Below, in pieces: positions 42,843 through 50,914 of a DNA stretch of 64,000 bases. The notes below the pieces were generated by a model. That model searched no databases, was not told the DNA's origin, and saw only the letters and a list, made by a program, of their open reading frames with translations. The stretch comes from an uncultured Collinsella sp. (GTDB taxonomy: Bacteria; Actinomycetota; Coriobacteriia; Coriobacteriales; Coriobacteriaceae). The DNA is taken from NCBI GenBank assembly GCA_902475245.1, contig CABRYP010000002.1:76188-140187 (forward strand), read 5' to 3'. Each line of letters opens with the position of its first letter. The first letter of the stretch is position 1. The translations under genes and the position numbers were made by a program.

Positions 42843-44912
42843 CTATCGAACCGAGGAATCGCCCGTGGCAGAAGATGTGTCGGGCTCATCATAGATGGCA
42901 CCGAGGACATCGCGCACGACATGCAGCGCGGTATCGGAGCCACCACCGGCCTGTTCCAAGACAGTGACAATCACGTACTTGGGCTCATCGGCCGGCGCGT
43001 AGGCGCAAAACCACGCGTAATCGTCCTCGCCGCTCTTCTCGCCCGTGCCGGACTTGCCGTAGACCGTGGGGGTCAAGGAGTTAAAGTGCGCGGCAGTCGA
43101 AGTCGACGCCGAGTAAATCACATCGTGCATGCCGTTACGGACCAGCGCCAGGTCGGCATCGCTATTGATATGGGCCTCCAGGCGCTTCTTTTTGCCCTTG
43201 CCGTTGTACTTGTAGGCATCGCCGTCGCCATCACGCGAGACAGCAGACAAGAACACATGCGGCACATACTGTTTGCCGCCGTTGGCAAGGCCCATGTAGG
43301 CACACGCCATCTGCAGCGGCGTCACCAAAATGTCGCCCTGGCCGATAGCGATGTTAGTCATATCGCCGGCATTCCACTTGCGGTCCTCGGCCGAGGCGTC
43401 GGTAAAGTAGGACTCTTTCCACTTGGCGTCGGGAATGCGACCCGTGCCCTCGCTTGGCAGATCGATGCCGCAGGTCTTGCCCAGACCCCAACGACGAAAG
43501 ACCTCTTGCAGGCCCTCGGGATGCTGGTCGTTGTAGAAAAACGCCTTGCCCATATCGTAGAACACGGGGTCGCAGGAGTTAGCGATACCGGACTGCAGCG
43601 TCATAGTGCCGTGACCGGAATGCAGCCAGCAGTACTTACCCCATGACTTGCCCAGGCCCGTCCAATAGCCCGTGCAGTTCGTGGTCTGGCCTGAGGTATA
43701 GGTTCCAAACTCAAGACCGGCCAGAGCCGAGAGCGGCTTGATGGTCGAAGCCGACATATACTGGCCGCTAATGGCGCGGTTGAGCAGCGGATGCGAACCC
43801 TTGTCGTCGTTGAGCTCGGTCCACACGTCGTTGGAAACGCCGCCGATGAACACCGACGGATCAAACTTGGGCTCGCTCGCCATACCCAGAATCTCACCAT
43901 TGTTGGGATCGAGGCACACCACGGCGCCGTTGCCGGCATCGCTATGACCCGTGGTCTTGGCAAGCTCAATGGCATTCGCCAGAGCCGTCTCGCAGGCCTG
44001 TTGAATCTTAAGATCCAGCGTAAGCTTAATGTCAGAACCGGCCTTGGCGGGAACGGCGCCGGCTTGACCGGTCACATTACCCGAGGCGTCAACTTTCACG
44101 GTCTGCTCACCACGAATGCCCTGCAGCAGATTTTCGTAGTAAATCTCTACGCCCGCCTGGCCCACAATATCGCCCGATTGATACGAGATCTGGCCAGCCG
44201 CGCTATCGCTGCCGTCCGACGACTTCTTGTTCTGCGCCTCGAGCTGCTCGGAGGTAATGGTGCCGGTATAGCCCAAGATATGGCAGGCGGTCTCGCCATA
44301 CGGGTATTGGCGCTCGGTGCGCTCGGCGATCTTCACGCCGGGAAACTCACCGGCGTGCTCCTGAATGTAGGCGACAGTAGAGCGGCGCACGTCAGTCGCG
44401 ATCGTATGCAGGCTCTGCGCGCCTTCGGAATTGTCCTGGATGTTGCGCAGCACCGCGATATACGGCATGCCGAGCACGTTGGCAAGATGACGCACCAGTA
44501 CCTTGTCGTCGGCAAGGTCGCGATAGGCGACGACGGCGAGCGAGGGGCGGTTTTGCACCAGCGCGACGCCGTTGCGGTCCAAGATGCGGCCACGAACGGC
44601 AGGCGTGGTAACGGTACGGGTCTGATTGCTCTTGGCCTGCTTGTCGTAGTAGTCGGACGAGACCATCTGCATGCCCCACAGCTTAACGGCAAGCGCGGCA
44701 AACATCGCACCCACGCCCGCGGTGAGGATGGAAAAGCGGCCCTTGAAGGCCGTAGCGGCCGTATTGCCCTCGCCCTCGGTGGCGCGCGGGGCCGTTCCGT
44801 GCTGCGTGTCGTAGGTAAAGCGGGAGTCGCCGCGGCGCATGATGACCAGCGCGACCACAATGGCCACGACCAGCACGATACCGGCGACAACAACCGTCAA
44901 CTGGGAAGACAT
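42843..44912 (-). CDS. mrdA: Penicillin-binding protein 2 (class B transpeptidase)
   Basis: 689 residues. One membrane helix at the very N-terminus (about 5-25), another hydrophobic stretch near 60-80, a PBP dimer domain, and the transpeptidase with SASTIKPLS near 390 (active-site Ser), NSCD near 447 and KSGTGEK near 619. It crosslinks lateral-wall peptidoglycan with RodA. The extra N-terminal hydrophobic segment before the usual anchor is odd; possibly the first helix is an extension. ATG 44912 has GGAGG. Confidence 0.95.
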   Translation of the reverse strand: MSSQLTVVVAGIVLVVAIVVALVIMRRGDSRFTYDTQHGTAPRATEGEGNTAATAFKGRFSILTAGVGAMFAALAVKLWGMQMVSSDYYDKQAKSNQTRTVTTPAVRGRILDRNGVALVQNRPSLAVVAYRDLADDKVLVRHLANVLGMPYIAVLRNIQDNSEGAQSLHTIATDVRRSTVAYIQEHAGEFPGVKIAERTERQYPYGETACHILGYTGTITSEQLEAQNKKSSDGSDSAAGQISYQSGDIVGQAGVEIYYENLLQGIRGEQTVKVDASGNVTGQAGAVPAKAGSDIKLTLDLKIQQACETALANAIELAKTTGHSDAGNGAVVCLDPNNGEILGMASEPKFDPSVFIGGVSNDVWTELNDDKGSHPLLNRAISGQYMSASTIKPLSALAGLEFGTYTSGQTTNCTGYWTGLGKSWGKYCWLHSGHGTMTLQSGIANSCDPVFYDMGKAFFYNDQHPEGLQEVFRRWGLGKTCGIDLPSEGTGRIPDAKWKESYFTDASAEDRKWNAGDMTNIAIGQGDILVTPLQMACAYMGLANGGKQYVPHVFLSAVSRDGDGDAYKYNGKGKKKRLEAHINSDADLALVRNGMHDVIYSASTSTAAHFNSLTPTVYGKSGTGEKSGEDDYAWFCAYAPADEPKYVIVTVLEQAGGGSDTALHVVRDVLGAIYDEPDTSSATGDSSVR

Positions 44913-44925
44913 CTACAGGCCTCCC

Positions 44926-45492
44926 CTATTTGAGCTTATGGGTCTTGGGCTTAAAGCGCATACCCGTCTGACGCCCACCGCGCGCGGAGAACCCATAGCC
45001 AGACTGCGGCGCGACGCCGGACATCAAAAACGGAACGGCGACCAGGCCGGTCAGAATCGAAGACGGCAGGGCATGTCCAAAGATCGCCACGACAAAACTC
45101 GATTCCAGTCCCATAAACAGCAAGATAATGCTGTAGATCACGTTAATGGCAAGCGCAAAGGCGCCCACCGTGATGCCGCGAGCGCTCGGGGTGCCGCCCG
45201 TCTGACCGGCGGCACTGTGTGTCAGGGCAAAGCTGCCCACTGTCAGCAACAGCGACATCACGCCCACCGGCACGGCTGCCGACAGGTCGTAGAACAGGCC
45301 ACTGCAAAAACCGCAGATGACGGCCCGCGTGGGATCGCCCGAAAACACACTCAGGCACACCAGGATAATCATAAAGTTGACGCGACCGCCCGCGATGGAG
45401 ATCTGCGGCGCCAAGCCCGCCTGCAGCAGGACGCAGACAATGGCGGCAATCGCAAAAGTGCGGGAGCCAGTCCCCTGTTCGTGTAGATCCAT
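44926..45492 (-). CDS. mreD: Rod-shape-determining protein MreD
   Basis: About 188 residues, five to six membrane helices, ending in a basic tail. The GLFYDLSAAVPVGVMSLLLT segment fits MreD, a membrane partner of MreC. Sequence conservation is low in this family, so context (mreC before, PBP2 after) carries weight. ATG 45492 is chosen over the one two codons earlier because GGGAGG sits seven bases before it. Confidence 0.88.
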   Translation of the reverse strand: MDLHEQGTGSRTFAIAAIVCVLLQAGLAPQISIAGGRVNFMIILVCLSVFSGDPTRAVICGFCSGLFYDLSAAVPVGVMSLLLTVGSFALTHSAAGQTGGTPSARGITVGAFALAINVIYSIILLFMGLESSFVVAIFGHALPSSILTGLVAVPFLMSGVAPQSGYGFSARGGRQTGMRFKPKTHKLK

Positions 45493-45504
45493 GGACATGC
45501 CTCC

Positions 45505-46503
45505 CTATTCGCTCGAGCCCGAGTCAGTCGTGCCGGACGCATCGGAGCTTTCATCCGAGCTTTCGTCTTTGGACTTGGTGGCCGCATCGCGCGAGGTGCC
45601 CTGCGGCGTACTGTTGGCGCTGCTCACATCCTCGTCCGAAGCCGACTGCTCATCGGTCAGCGACGTAATGACCAGCACTTCCTCGTTGTTTTCGGCCGTT
45701 GTCTGGGCGCGCACGACGATGGTGTAGTACACATCGTTGGCAGACTTCTCCACCGACGAGACCGTACCGAGCGGCAGGCCCTTGGGAAATACGCCGCCGA
45801 TGCCCGAGGTCACGATGATGTCGCCCACCTTCACGTCGGAATCGACACTCACGTGCTCCAGGCGCAGGGTACCGTCGGGCTGCCCCTGCAGCATACCCTG
45901 AGCGCGCGTATCCTGCACCATAGCGGACACGCCCGAGTTCTCATCACTAATCAGGCGGACGGTGGAGGTCTTGGCCGAAACCTCGATAATCTGACCGATG
46001 ACACCGGCAGAACTCGTCACGGGCATGTTGATGGTAAGACCGTCGGCAGAGCCTTTGTCGATGGTAACGGTCGAGGTCCAGGCATCGCCCGACGCGCCGA
46101 CAATGCGAGCCGCGGTGGACTTGAGGTTGTAGGTCGACTGCAGACCGACCAGGCTCTCGAGTCGCTCGGCGGTCTTTTGAGCCTCGGAGAGCTCGGCGAC
46201 CTTAGAGGTCAACACCTCGTTTTGCTTCTTGAGGTCGTCGAGCGACTCCTGCGAAGCCGTAAGGTTAGAGAACACGTTTCCGATTGCGTTGAAGGGCGCG
46301 GCCACAGCCGAGCCCACAAAACGCACCGGCGAGGTAATCGTCGTCACGCCCGAACGCACGGCGTGAATCGGACCCGCCTCGCCTTCGCGAATATAAAACG
46401 TGAGGAGCAGCACCGAAATCACGCTGAAAACAATCAACGGGCGCATACCCGTTGATTGTCGCTTGGTATTCAGATTTGAAGAGAAACCCGAAGATCGTGC
46501 CAA
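45505..46503 (-). CDS. mreC: Rod-shape-determining protein MreC
   Basis: 332 residues. One N-terminal membrane helix (about 20-40), a coiled coil near 75-110, and the beta-rich MreC domain with the segment VTSSAGVIGQIIEVS and the VTSGIGGVFPKGLPLGTV motif near 245. The C-terminal 45 residues are a Ser/Asp-rich low-complexity tail. It starts at TTG 46503 with AGGTGG seven bases before. It scaffolds PBP2 outside the membrane. Confidence 0.94.
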   Translation of the reverse strand: MARSSGFSSNLNTKRQSTGMRPLIVFSVISVLLLTFYIREGEAGPIHAVRSGVTTITSPVRFVGSAVAAPFNAIGNVFSNLTASQESLDDLKKQNEVLTSKVAELSEAQKTAERLESLVGLQSTYNLKSTAARIVGASGDAWTSTVTIDKGSADGLTINMPVTSSAGVIGQIIEVSAKTSTVRLISDENSGVSAMVQDTRAQGMLQGQPDGTLRLEHVSVDSDVKVGDIIVTSGIGGVFPKGLPLGTVSSVEKSANDVYYTIVVRAQTTAENNEEVLVITSLTDEQSASDEDVSSANSTPQGTSRDAATKSKDESSDESSDASGTTDSGSSE

Positions 46504-46524
46504 ATGGAATCCACCTTTTGGAAA

Positions 46525-47568
46525 TTAAGCATTGGTCTGGACGAAGCCACCGTCAAACGCGTTGGCCTCGAGCACGCGGGCGCAGCCGTTGACGACGTTG
46601 TCGAGCGCCGTAGGGCTAACGTTGACCGAAACGCCGGTCTCGTCGCGCAAGCGCACGTCGAGACCGCGCAGCAGCGCACCGCCGCCGGTCAGCAGGATGC
46701 CGTAGTACATAAGGTCCGAGGCAAGATCGGGCGGCGTGGCGTCGAGGGCGTCCTTGACGGCCTTGGCCATCTCGTCGAGCGGCTTGTTGAGCGCGCGACG
46801 AATCTCCTCGCTCTCGATGCGCACGGTCTTGGGCAGGCCCGTAATCACGTCGCGGCCGTTGACCTCGACGTCGAGCTCGTCCTTGAGCGGCACGGCAGAA
46901 CCGACCTTGATCTTGATGTCCTCGGCCGTGCGCTCGCCGATAGCCAGGTTATAGGCATCGCGAACGTGGGTAAGGATAGCCTGGTCAAACTCGTCACCGG
47001 CAATGCGGATGGACTGCGACACGACGATACCGCCCATAGCGATAACGGCGACCTCGGTGGTACCGCCACCGATATCGATAACCATGGAGCCGGTGGGCTC
47101 CTCGACAGGCAAGTCGGCGCCGATGGCAGCGGCCATGGGCTCCTCGATCAGGTATGCCTGGCGGGCACCGGCCTGGATCGTAGCCTCAAAAACGGCGCGC
47201 TTCTCGACCGACGTGACGCCGGAGGGGACGCAGACGACAACGCGCGGACGCGGGGTCCACGGATAGCGCTTCTCGGACGCCTTGTCGATAAAATAGCGAA
47301 GCATGGCCTCGGTAACGTCAAAGTCGGCGATAACGCCGTCCTTAAGGGGACGCACAGCCACAATGTTGCCGGGCGTACGGCCGAGCATGCGCTTTGCCTC
47401 GATACCGACAGCCAGGATGCGCTCATCGTTCTTGTCGATGGCGACAACGGAGGGCTCGCGAATGACGATGCCCTTGCCGCGCACGGAGACAAGCGTGTTG
47501 GCGGTGCCGAGGTCGATGGCAAGATCGCCCGCATAGCTACCGAAGAACATATCCATCAAAGAAAACAA
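46525..47568 (-). CDS. mreB: Rod-shape-determining actin homologue MreB
   Basis: 347 residues. Actin-fold phosphate loops DLGTANTLV and DIGGGTTEVAVIAMGG, and the LTGGGALLRGLD motif. It forms membrane filaments that guide the elongation machinery. TTG 47568 is five bases from AGGAG; the ATG four codons later is too far from it. First gene of mreB-mreC-mreD-mrdA-rodA. A hairpin upstream (47629-47661) separates it from the TPR gene. Confidence 0.97.
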   Translation of the reverse strand: MFSLMDMFFGSYAGDLAIDLGTANTLVSVRGKGIVIREPSVVAIDKNDERILAVGIEAKRMLGRTPGNIVAVRPLKDGVIADFDVTEAMLRYFIDKASEKRYPWTPRPRVVVCVPSGVTSVEKRAVFEATIQAGARQAYLIEEPMAAAIGADLPVEEPTGSMVIDIGGGTTEVAVIAMGGIVVSQSIRIAGDEFDQAILTHVRDAYNLAIGERTAEDIKIKVGSAVPLKDELDVEVNGRDVITGLPKTVRIESEEIRRALNKPLDEMAKAVKDALDATPPDLASDLMYYGILLTGGGALLRGLDVRLRDETGVSVNVSPTALDNVVNGCARVLEANAFDGGFVQTNA

Positions 47569-47628
47569 CGCAACTCCTGATGTGTTGGATGATTGCTGGA
47601 AAACTACTAGCCCATCATACTAGCGCAA

Positions 47629-47661
47629 GCCCGGCACCTCACTTGCGGTGAAGCACCGGGC
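47629..47661 (-). terminator. 14-bp hairpin between the TPR gene and mreB
   Basis: Minus-strand GCCCGGTGCTTCAC / GTGAGGTGCCGGGC, all 14 positions pair if G-U is allowed, with a 5-base loop. Only two T follow, so this is a strong hairpin with a weak tail. A TATGAT (47619-47614) downstream may be part of the mreB promoter. Confidence 0.55.
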
Positions 47662-47683
47662 AGCGCCAAATCTCATAAGGTCA

Positions 47684-48979
47684 CTACTGGTTGTCAGCGG
47701 CCGAGAGATCGATGTCGAGCGAGGAGACGGCCCAACCGATATGGTTGTCGGAGCGCACGAACTTGACGGTGTACTCCTGCTCGCCGCCCTTGGACAGCGA
47801 CGCCTTGACCTTAGCGGTGGTCTCGGTCATAGACTGATCCATGCCCTCGATGGAGACGGTGGCGCCCTGCGGAATCGAGGAAATGATCATCGACTTGGCG
47901 TCCTCGGACAGGCTGGAGGCCAGACAGGACTCGGCCTTGGCGGTATCGCCGTCACCTGCGGCCTGGAACAGGTCGGTGACAACAGACTCCTGCGAAGGGA
48001 AGCCCAGGCCGCGCGTGTAGGCAAAGCCAAGACCGCCTGCGGCAAGGACGATCAGCAGAAGCAGCACCAAGAAGACCTTGAGCCCCGTATGACGATGGCG
48101 ACGACGGACCTTGGCCTCCTTGCGGTCCTGCTGAACCATCTCGGACTCGGACAGGGTGAAGAAGCCGGTGTCCGAGGGGTCGGGCATAAACTGACCGGTA
48201 GCGCCCGTGGGGTCGAGCGGGTCGACGGCGGGAGCATCCATCGCGGGCGCCGGAGCCGTGGCCATGGCCGTCTGGGCCGAAAGCGCAGCGAGGGAATCTT
48301 GCACGCGGGCAAGCTCATCGGCCTGCTCGGGCGTGAGCTGGTAGATGCCATCGGCGGTGGCGGCGTTAAAGGCATCGAGCGCGTCAGAGGGGCGACCGGC
48401 GGCAGAGAGCGCCTCACCCATACCGGCGTTAAGCGCACGCGTGTCGTCGCGCGGACCGGCAAAGTCGATGGCCGTGCGGTAGGTCTCCACGGCGTCTGCC
48501 GGACGGCCGAGTTTAATGAAGCAGCGGCCAAGATCGCCAAGGGCAGCGGCGGGAGCCGGGTTGGCACCATCGATGGCGGCCTGACGGAAGGCAGTGCCGG
48601 CATTGGCATAATCACCCGACTGGAACAGGGCGTTGCCCAAACCCAGATACGCCTTAAACGGCGTGGCATAGGATGCATCCTGCGTTGCGGCAGAGAACAC
48701 CTGGGCTGCGGTCGCATAGTCACCCACGGCAGCAAGCGCCTTACCGCGGTTGGTGAGCAGCGCGCCGCGCTTGCCATAGGTACCGTCGTTGAGGGCGGCG
48801 GCGTAGGCCTCGGCGGCCTCGGCATACATACCCAGGTGCATCAAGGCGTTGCCGCGCAGATGGTCGGCCTCGCCCATGATCTCACTGGGGGTCTTTGCCG
48901 CACCGAGCATCTGGGCGGCAGCGGAATAATCACCCGCGCGATAAGCGGCGCGGCCCTGTTGGATCAGCTGGCTATTCAA
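47684..48979 (-). CDS. TPR-repeat membrane-anchored protein
   Basis: 431 residues. About six tetratricopeptide-like repeats (about 1-230; for example AAYRAGDYSAAAQML, ALFQSGDYANAGTAF, CFIKLGRPADAVETY), a linker rich in Ala/Pro/Asp, a basic patch RRRHRHTG, one membrane helix (about 300-325), and an outside domain of about 100 residues like the small lumazine-binding/DUF4878 type. Probably a scaffold with cytoplasmic TPRs. It starts at TTG 48979 with AGGGG. Function unknown; it follows the cyclophilin gene by 12 bp. Confidence 0.75.
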   Translation of the reverse strand: MNSQLIQQGRAAYRAGDYSAAAQMLGAAKTPSEIMGEADHLRGNALMHLGMYAEAAEAYAAALNDGTYGKRGALLTNRGKALAAVGDYATAAQVFSAATQDASYATPFKAYLGLGNALFQSGDYANAGTAFRQAAIDGANPAPAAALGDLGRCFIKLGRPADAVETYRTAIDFAGPRDDTRALNAGMGEALSAAGRPSDALDAFNAATADGIYQLTPEQADELARVQDSLAALSAQTAMATAPAPAMDAPAVDPLDPTGATGQFMPDPSDTGFFTLSESEMVQQDRKEAKVRRRHRHTGLKVFLVLLLLIVLAAGGLGFAYTRGLGFPSQESVVTDLFQAAGDGDTAKAESCLASSLSEDAKSMIISSIPQGATVSIEGMDQSMTETTAKVKASLSKGGEQEYTVKFVRSDNHIGWAVSSLDIDLSAADNQ

Positions 48980-48991
48980 GGAAGTCCCCTT

Positions 48992-49534
48992 TTACTCGTG
49001 AACGATCTCGACGTGGACGATCTCGTCGCCGGCACGCAGCTGCGAAATCACATCGAGGCCCTCGACCGTGGTGCCAAAGACGGTGTAGCCGGAGTCGAGG
49101 TTATGCTGAGCGCCCAGGCAGAAGTAGAACTGCGAACCCGCGGAATCGGGATCCATCGAACGTGCCATGGCAAGCGCGCCGTCGACGTGGCTGTTACGCG
49201 GGTTGGTAGCGAACTCGCCCTTGATGCAGTAGCCGGGGCCGCCGGTACCGGGCATGCCGTCGGGGCCCTCAAGACCGGCGGCGACATCGGCGCCGGACAT
49301 ATCGCGGGTATTGGGGTCGCCGCCCTGGATCACAAAACCGGGCACATAGCGATGGAACTTAAGGCCGTCGTAAAAACCCATCGTGGAAAGCTCGCAGAAG
49401 TTCGCCACGTGGATGGGGGCGCCCTCGCCGTCAAACTTGACCTTGATGGTGCCCTTCGACGTCTCGATCACCGCGCACTCATCGCCGGCAAGCTGATACT
49501 CGGGCGTGTAGAGCTCTTTCTTAAAACCAAACAT
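48992..49534 (-). CDS. Cyclophilin-type peptidyl-prolyl cis-trans isomerase
   Basis: About 180 residues. The cyclophilin core has FHRYVPGFVIQGGDPNTRD, catalytic Arg included, and QFYFCLGAQHNLDSGYTVFGTTVEGLDV. No signal peptide, so cytoplasmic. ATG 49534 follows AGGAAGGA; the open frame upstream is not family-like. Confidence 0.94.
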   Translation of the reverse strand: MFGFKKELYTPEYQLAGDECAVIETSKGTIKVKFDGEGAPIHVANFCELSTMGFYDGLKFHRYVPGFVIQGGDPNTRDMSGADVAAGLEGPDGMPGTGGPGYCIKGEFATNPRNSHVDGALAMARSMDPDSAGSQFYFCLGAQHNLDSGYTVFGTTVEGLDVISQLRAGDEIVHVEIVHE

Positions 49535-49639
49535 GTGGTTCCTTCCTCGTGCGTTTAAAGCATATTTGGTCAAATTGTAGCAATAAGCACGGGCTTCCAT
49601 CAATTGCGCACGCAGGTTATGCCGCCGGAGGGCAACAAA

Positions 49640-50794
49640 TTACGAACGTTGCTGCGGTCTCCATGCGCTCACGTTGGCGTCGTACTGGTTAAGCGCGCTG
49701 TTGCCGCCTTGTGCGATGGGCGCCAGGATCTCGCTCTGACGGGCGCTCAGCGACTCGCCGTCGGGAATGGACAGCGAGATATCCCAGCTCTGGCAGATCA
49801 CGTCGACACGCTCGTACATCCACTGGGCAAGCTGCTTTAGATGATCGATGTCCTCCGCATAGACGGTGTCGTCCTGAACCTTGAGGTTATTGAGCTCATC
49901 CTGGGTCTTTTTAATCTGATCGCGCAGGGCATAAGCGCTCTGCGACAGCTCCTGGCGGGTGGAGAGCGGCGTACGCAGATAGCCGTTATTAAACGAATCG
50001 ATGACCTCGCCGATCTGATCATCGTCGCTGTACGACACGATGGTCTGGTACAGGCCGTCGAGCCTGGCGTAGAGCTGGTCGTCGGTTAAGACGGTCTCCT
50101 CCTGAACGACCTCGGACGCATCCTCTTGCTTGGACTCTTTCTCGGTGGCCTCGCCCTTTTGGCGCGACGGGAAGGTGGTCTTGGCGGCCTGGCCAAACTG
50201 GTCGTAGAAGCCGGGCATGACGCCCATAGGATCGGCAGTCACAAACCAATACGCACCACCGCACACGGCGGCGAGCACCGCGATGACGATAAGCGGTTTG
50301 GGGATATGGCGCTTGTGCTTGTGATAGGCATCCTCGTCGGGATGGACCTTGCGCTTGGCCTTTTGCTTTTTGGGCTGGACATCATCGCGCAGGGACACCG
50401 GTGTGGGGATATCGACCTTGGGGATGCCAAAGTCCTTATCGAAGGCAGGCAGCACGCAGGTCTCGTTGGGATCGGCGGCATCCGAGAGCACCGCGGCGGC
50501 AGAGGCCGGCGCATGGGGCACCTCGGTATCGATCTGCTCCTGCGTCAAGCGCGGAAAGCCGGCCGTGCGGCCCGCCGCCAGATCGGATGCGGCCGCGTCT
50601 TTGGAAAGGATGCCCGGGGCGGGGCGCCCGCACTTGGGACAGGTGCGATCATGCGGGGACAGGCGTGCGCCACAACCATCGCAGAATACGAACTCGGTAT
50701 GCTCGGGACCGTCGCCCGGACCAACGTATGCGTTGCAATAGGGGCAGAACGAGGCGCCGTCCTCTATGGTCTTAAGGCAATGCGGGCAAATCAC
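49640..50794 (-). CDS. Zinc-ribbon membrane protein of unknown function
   Basis: About 384 residues. Two N-terminal zinc ribbons (CPHC...CPYC and CDGCG...CPKCG, residues 3-60), an acidic/proline linker, a basic patch KKQKAKRKVHP, a single membrane helix near 165-185, and an outer part of about 190 residues with predicted coiled coil. Such zinc-ribbon-anchor proteins are common in Actinobacteria but uncharacterised. GTG 50794 is chosen since GAGGA precedes it by four to five bases; TTG 50815 is also in frame. It and the next two genes (cyclophilin, TPR) run the same way. Confidence 0.7.
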   Translation of the reverse strand: MICPHCLKTIEDGASFCPYCNAYVGPGDGPEHTEFVFCDGCGARLSPHDRTCPKCGRPAPGILSKDAAASDLAAGRTAGFPRLTQEQIDTEVPHAPASAAAVLSDAADPNETCVLPAFDKDFGIPKVDIPTPVSLRDDVQPKKQKAKRKVHPDEDAYHKHKRHIPKPLIVIAVLAAVCGGAYWFVTADPMGVMPGFYDQFGQAAKTTFPSRQKGEATEKESKQEDASEVVQEETVLTDDQLYARLDGLYQTIVSYSDDDQIGEVIDSFNNGYLRTPLSTRQELSQSAYALRDQIKKTQDELNNLKVQDDTVYAEDIDHLKQLAQWMYERVDVICQSWDISLSIPDGESLSARQSEILAPIAQGGNSALNQYDANVSAWRPQQRS

Positions 50795-50834
50795 GGCTTC
50801 CTCTTTTCGGAGCAATTCATACAGTCGAGGTTAG

Positions 50835-50843
50835 AGCATAGCA
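50835..50843 (-). promoter_or_regulatory. Possible extended -10 before the zinc-ribbon gene
   Basis: Minus-strand TGC-TATGCT, about 40 bases before GTG 50794. No strong -35. Confidence 0.35.
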
Positions 50844-50884
50844 TCGCCACGCCCCCACAGGAGCAAGGCACCAATTCAACATCG

Positions 50885-50901
50885 CCAGAAAAATCATCCC
50901 C
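50885..50901. repeat. Fragment of the dispersed repeat (CCAGAAAAATCATCCCC)
   Basis: Shares CCAGAAAAATCATCCC with 25825-25840 and CCAGAAAAATCA with the palindrome arm at 59609-59621. It lies just after the P-type ATPase stop. Confidence 0.5.
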
Positions 50902-50914
50902 GGGGCGACTGGGA

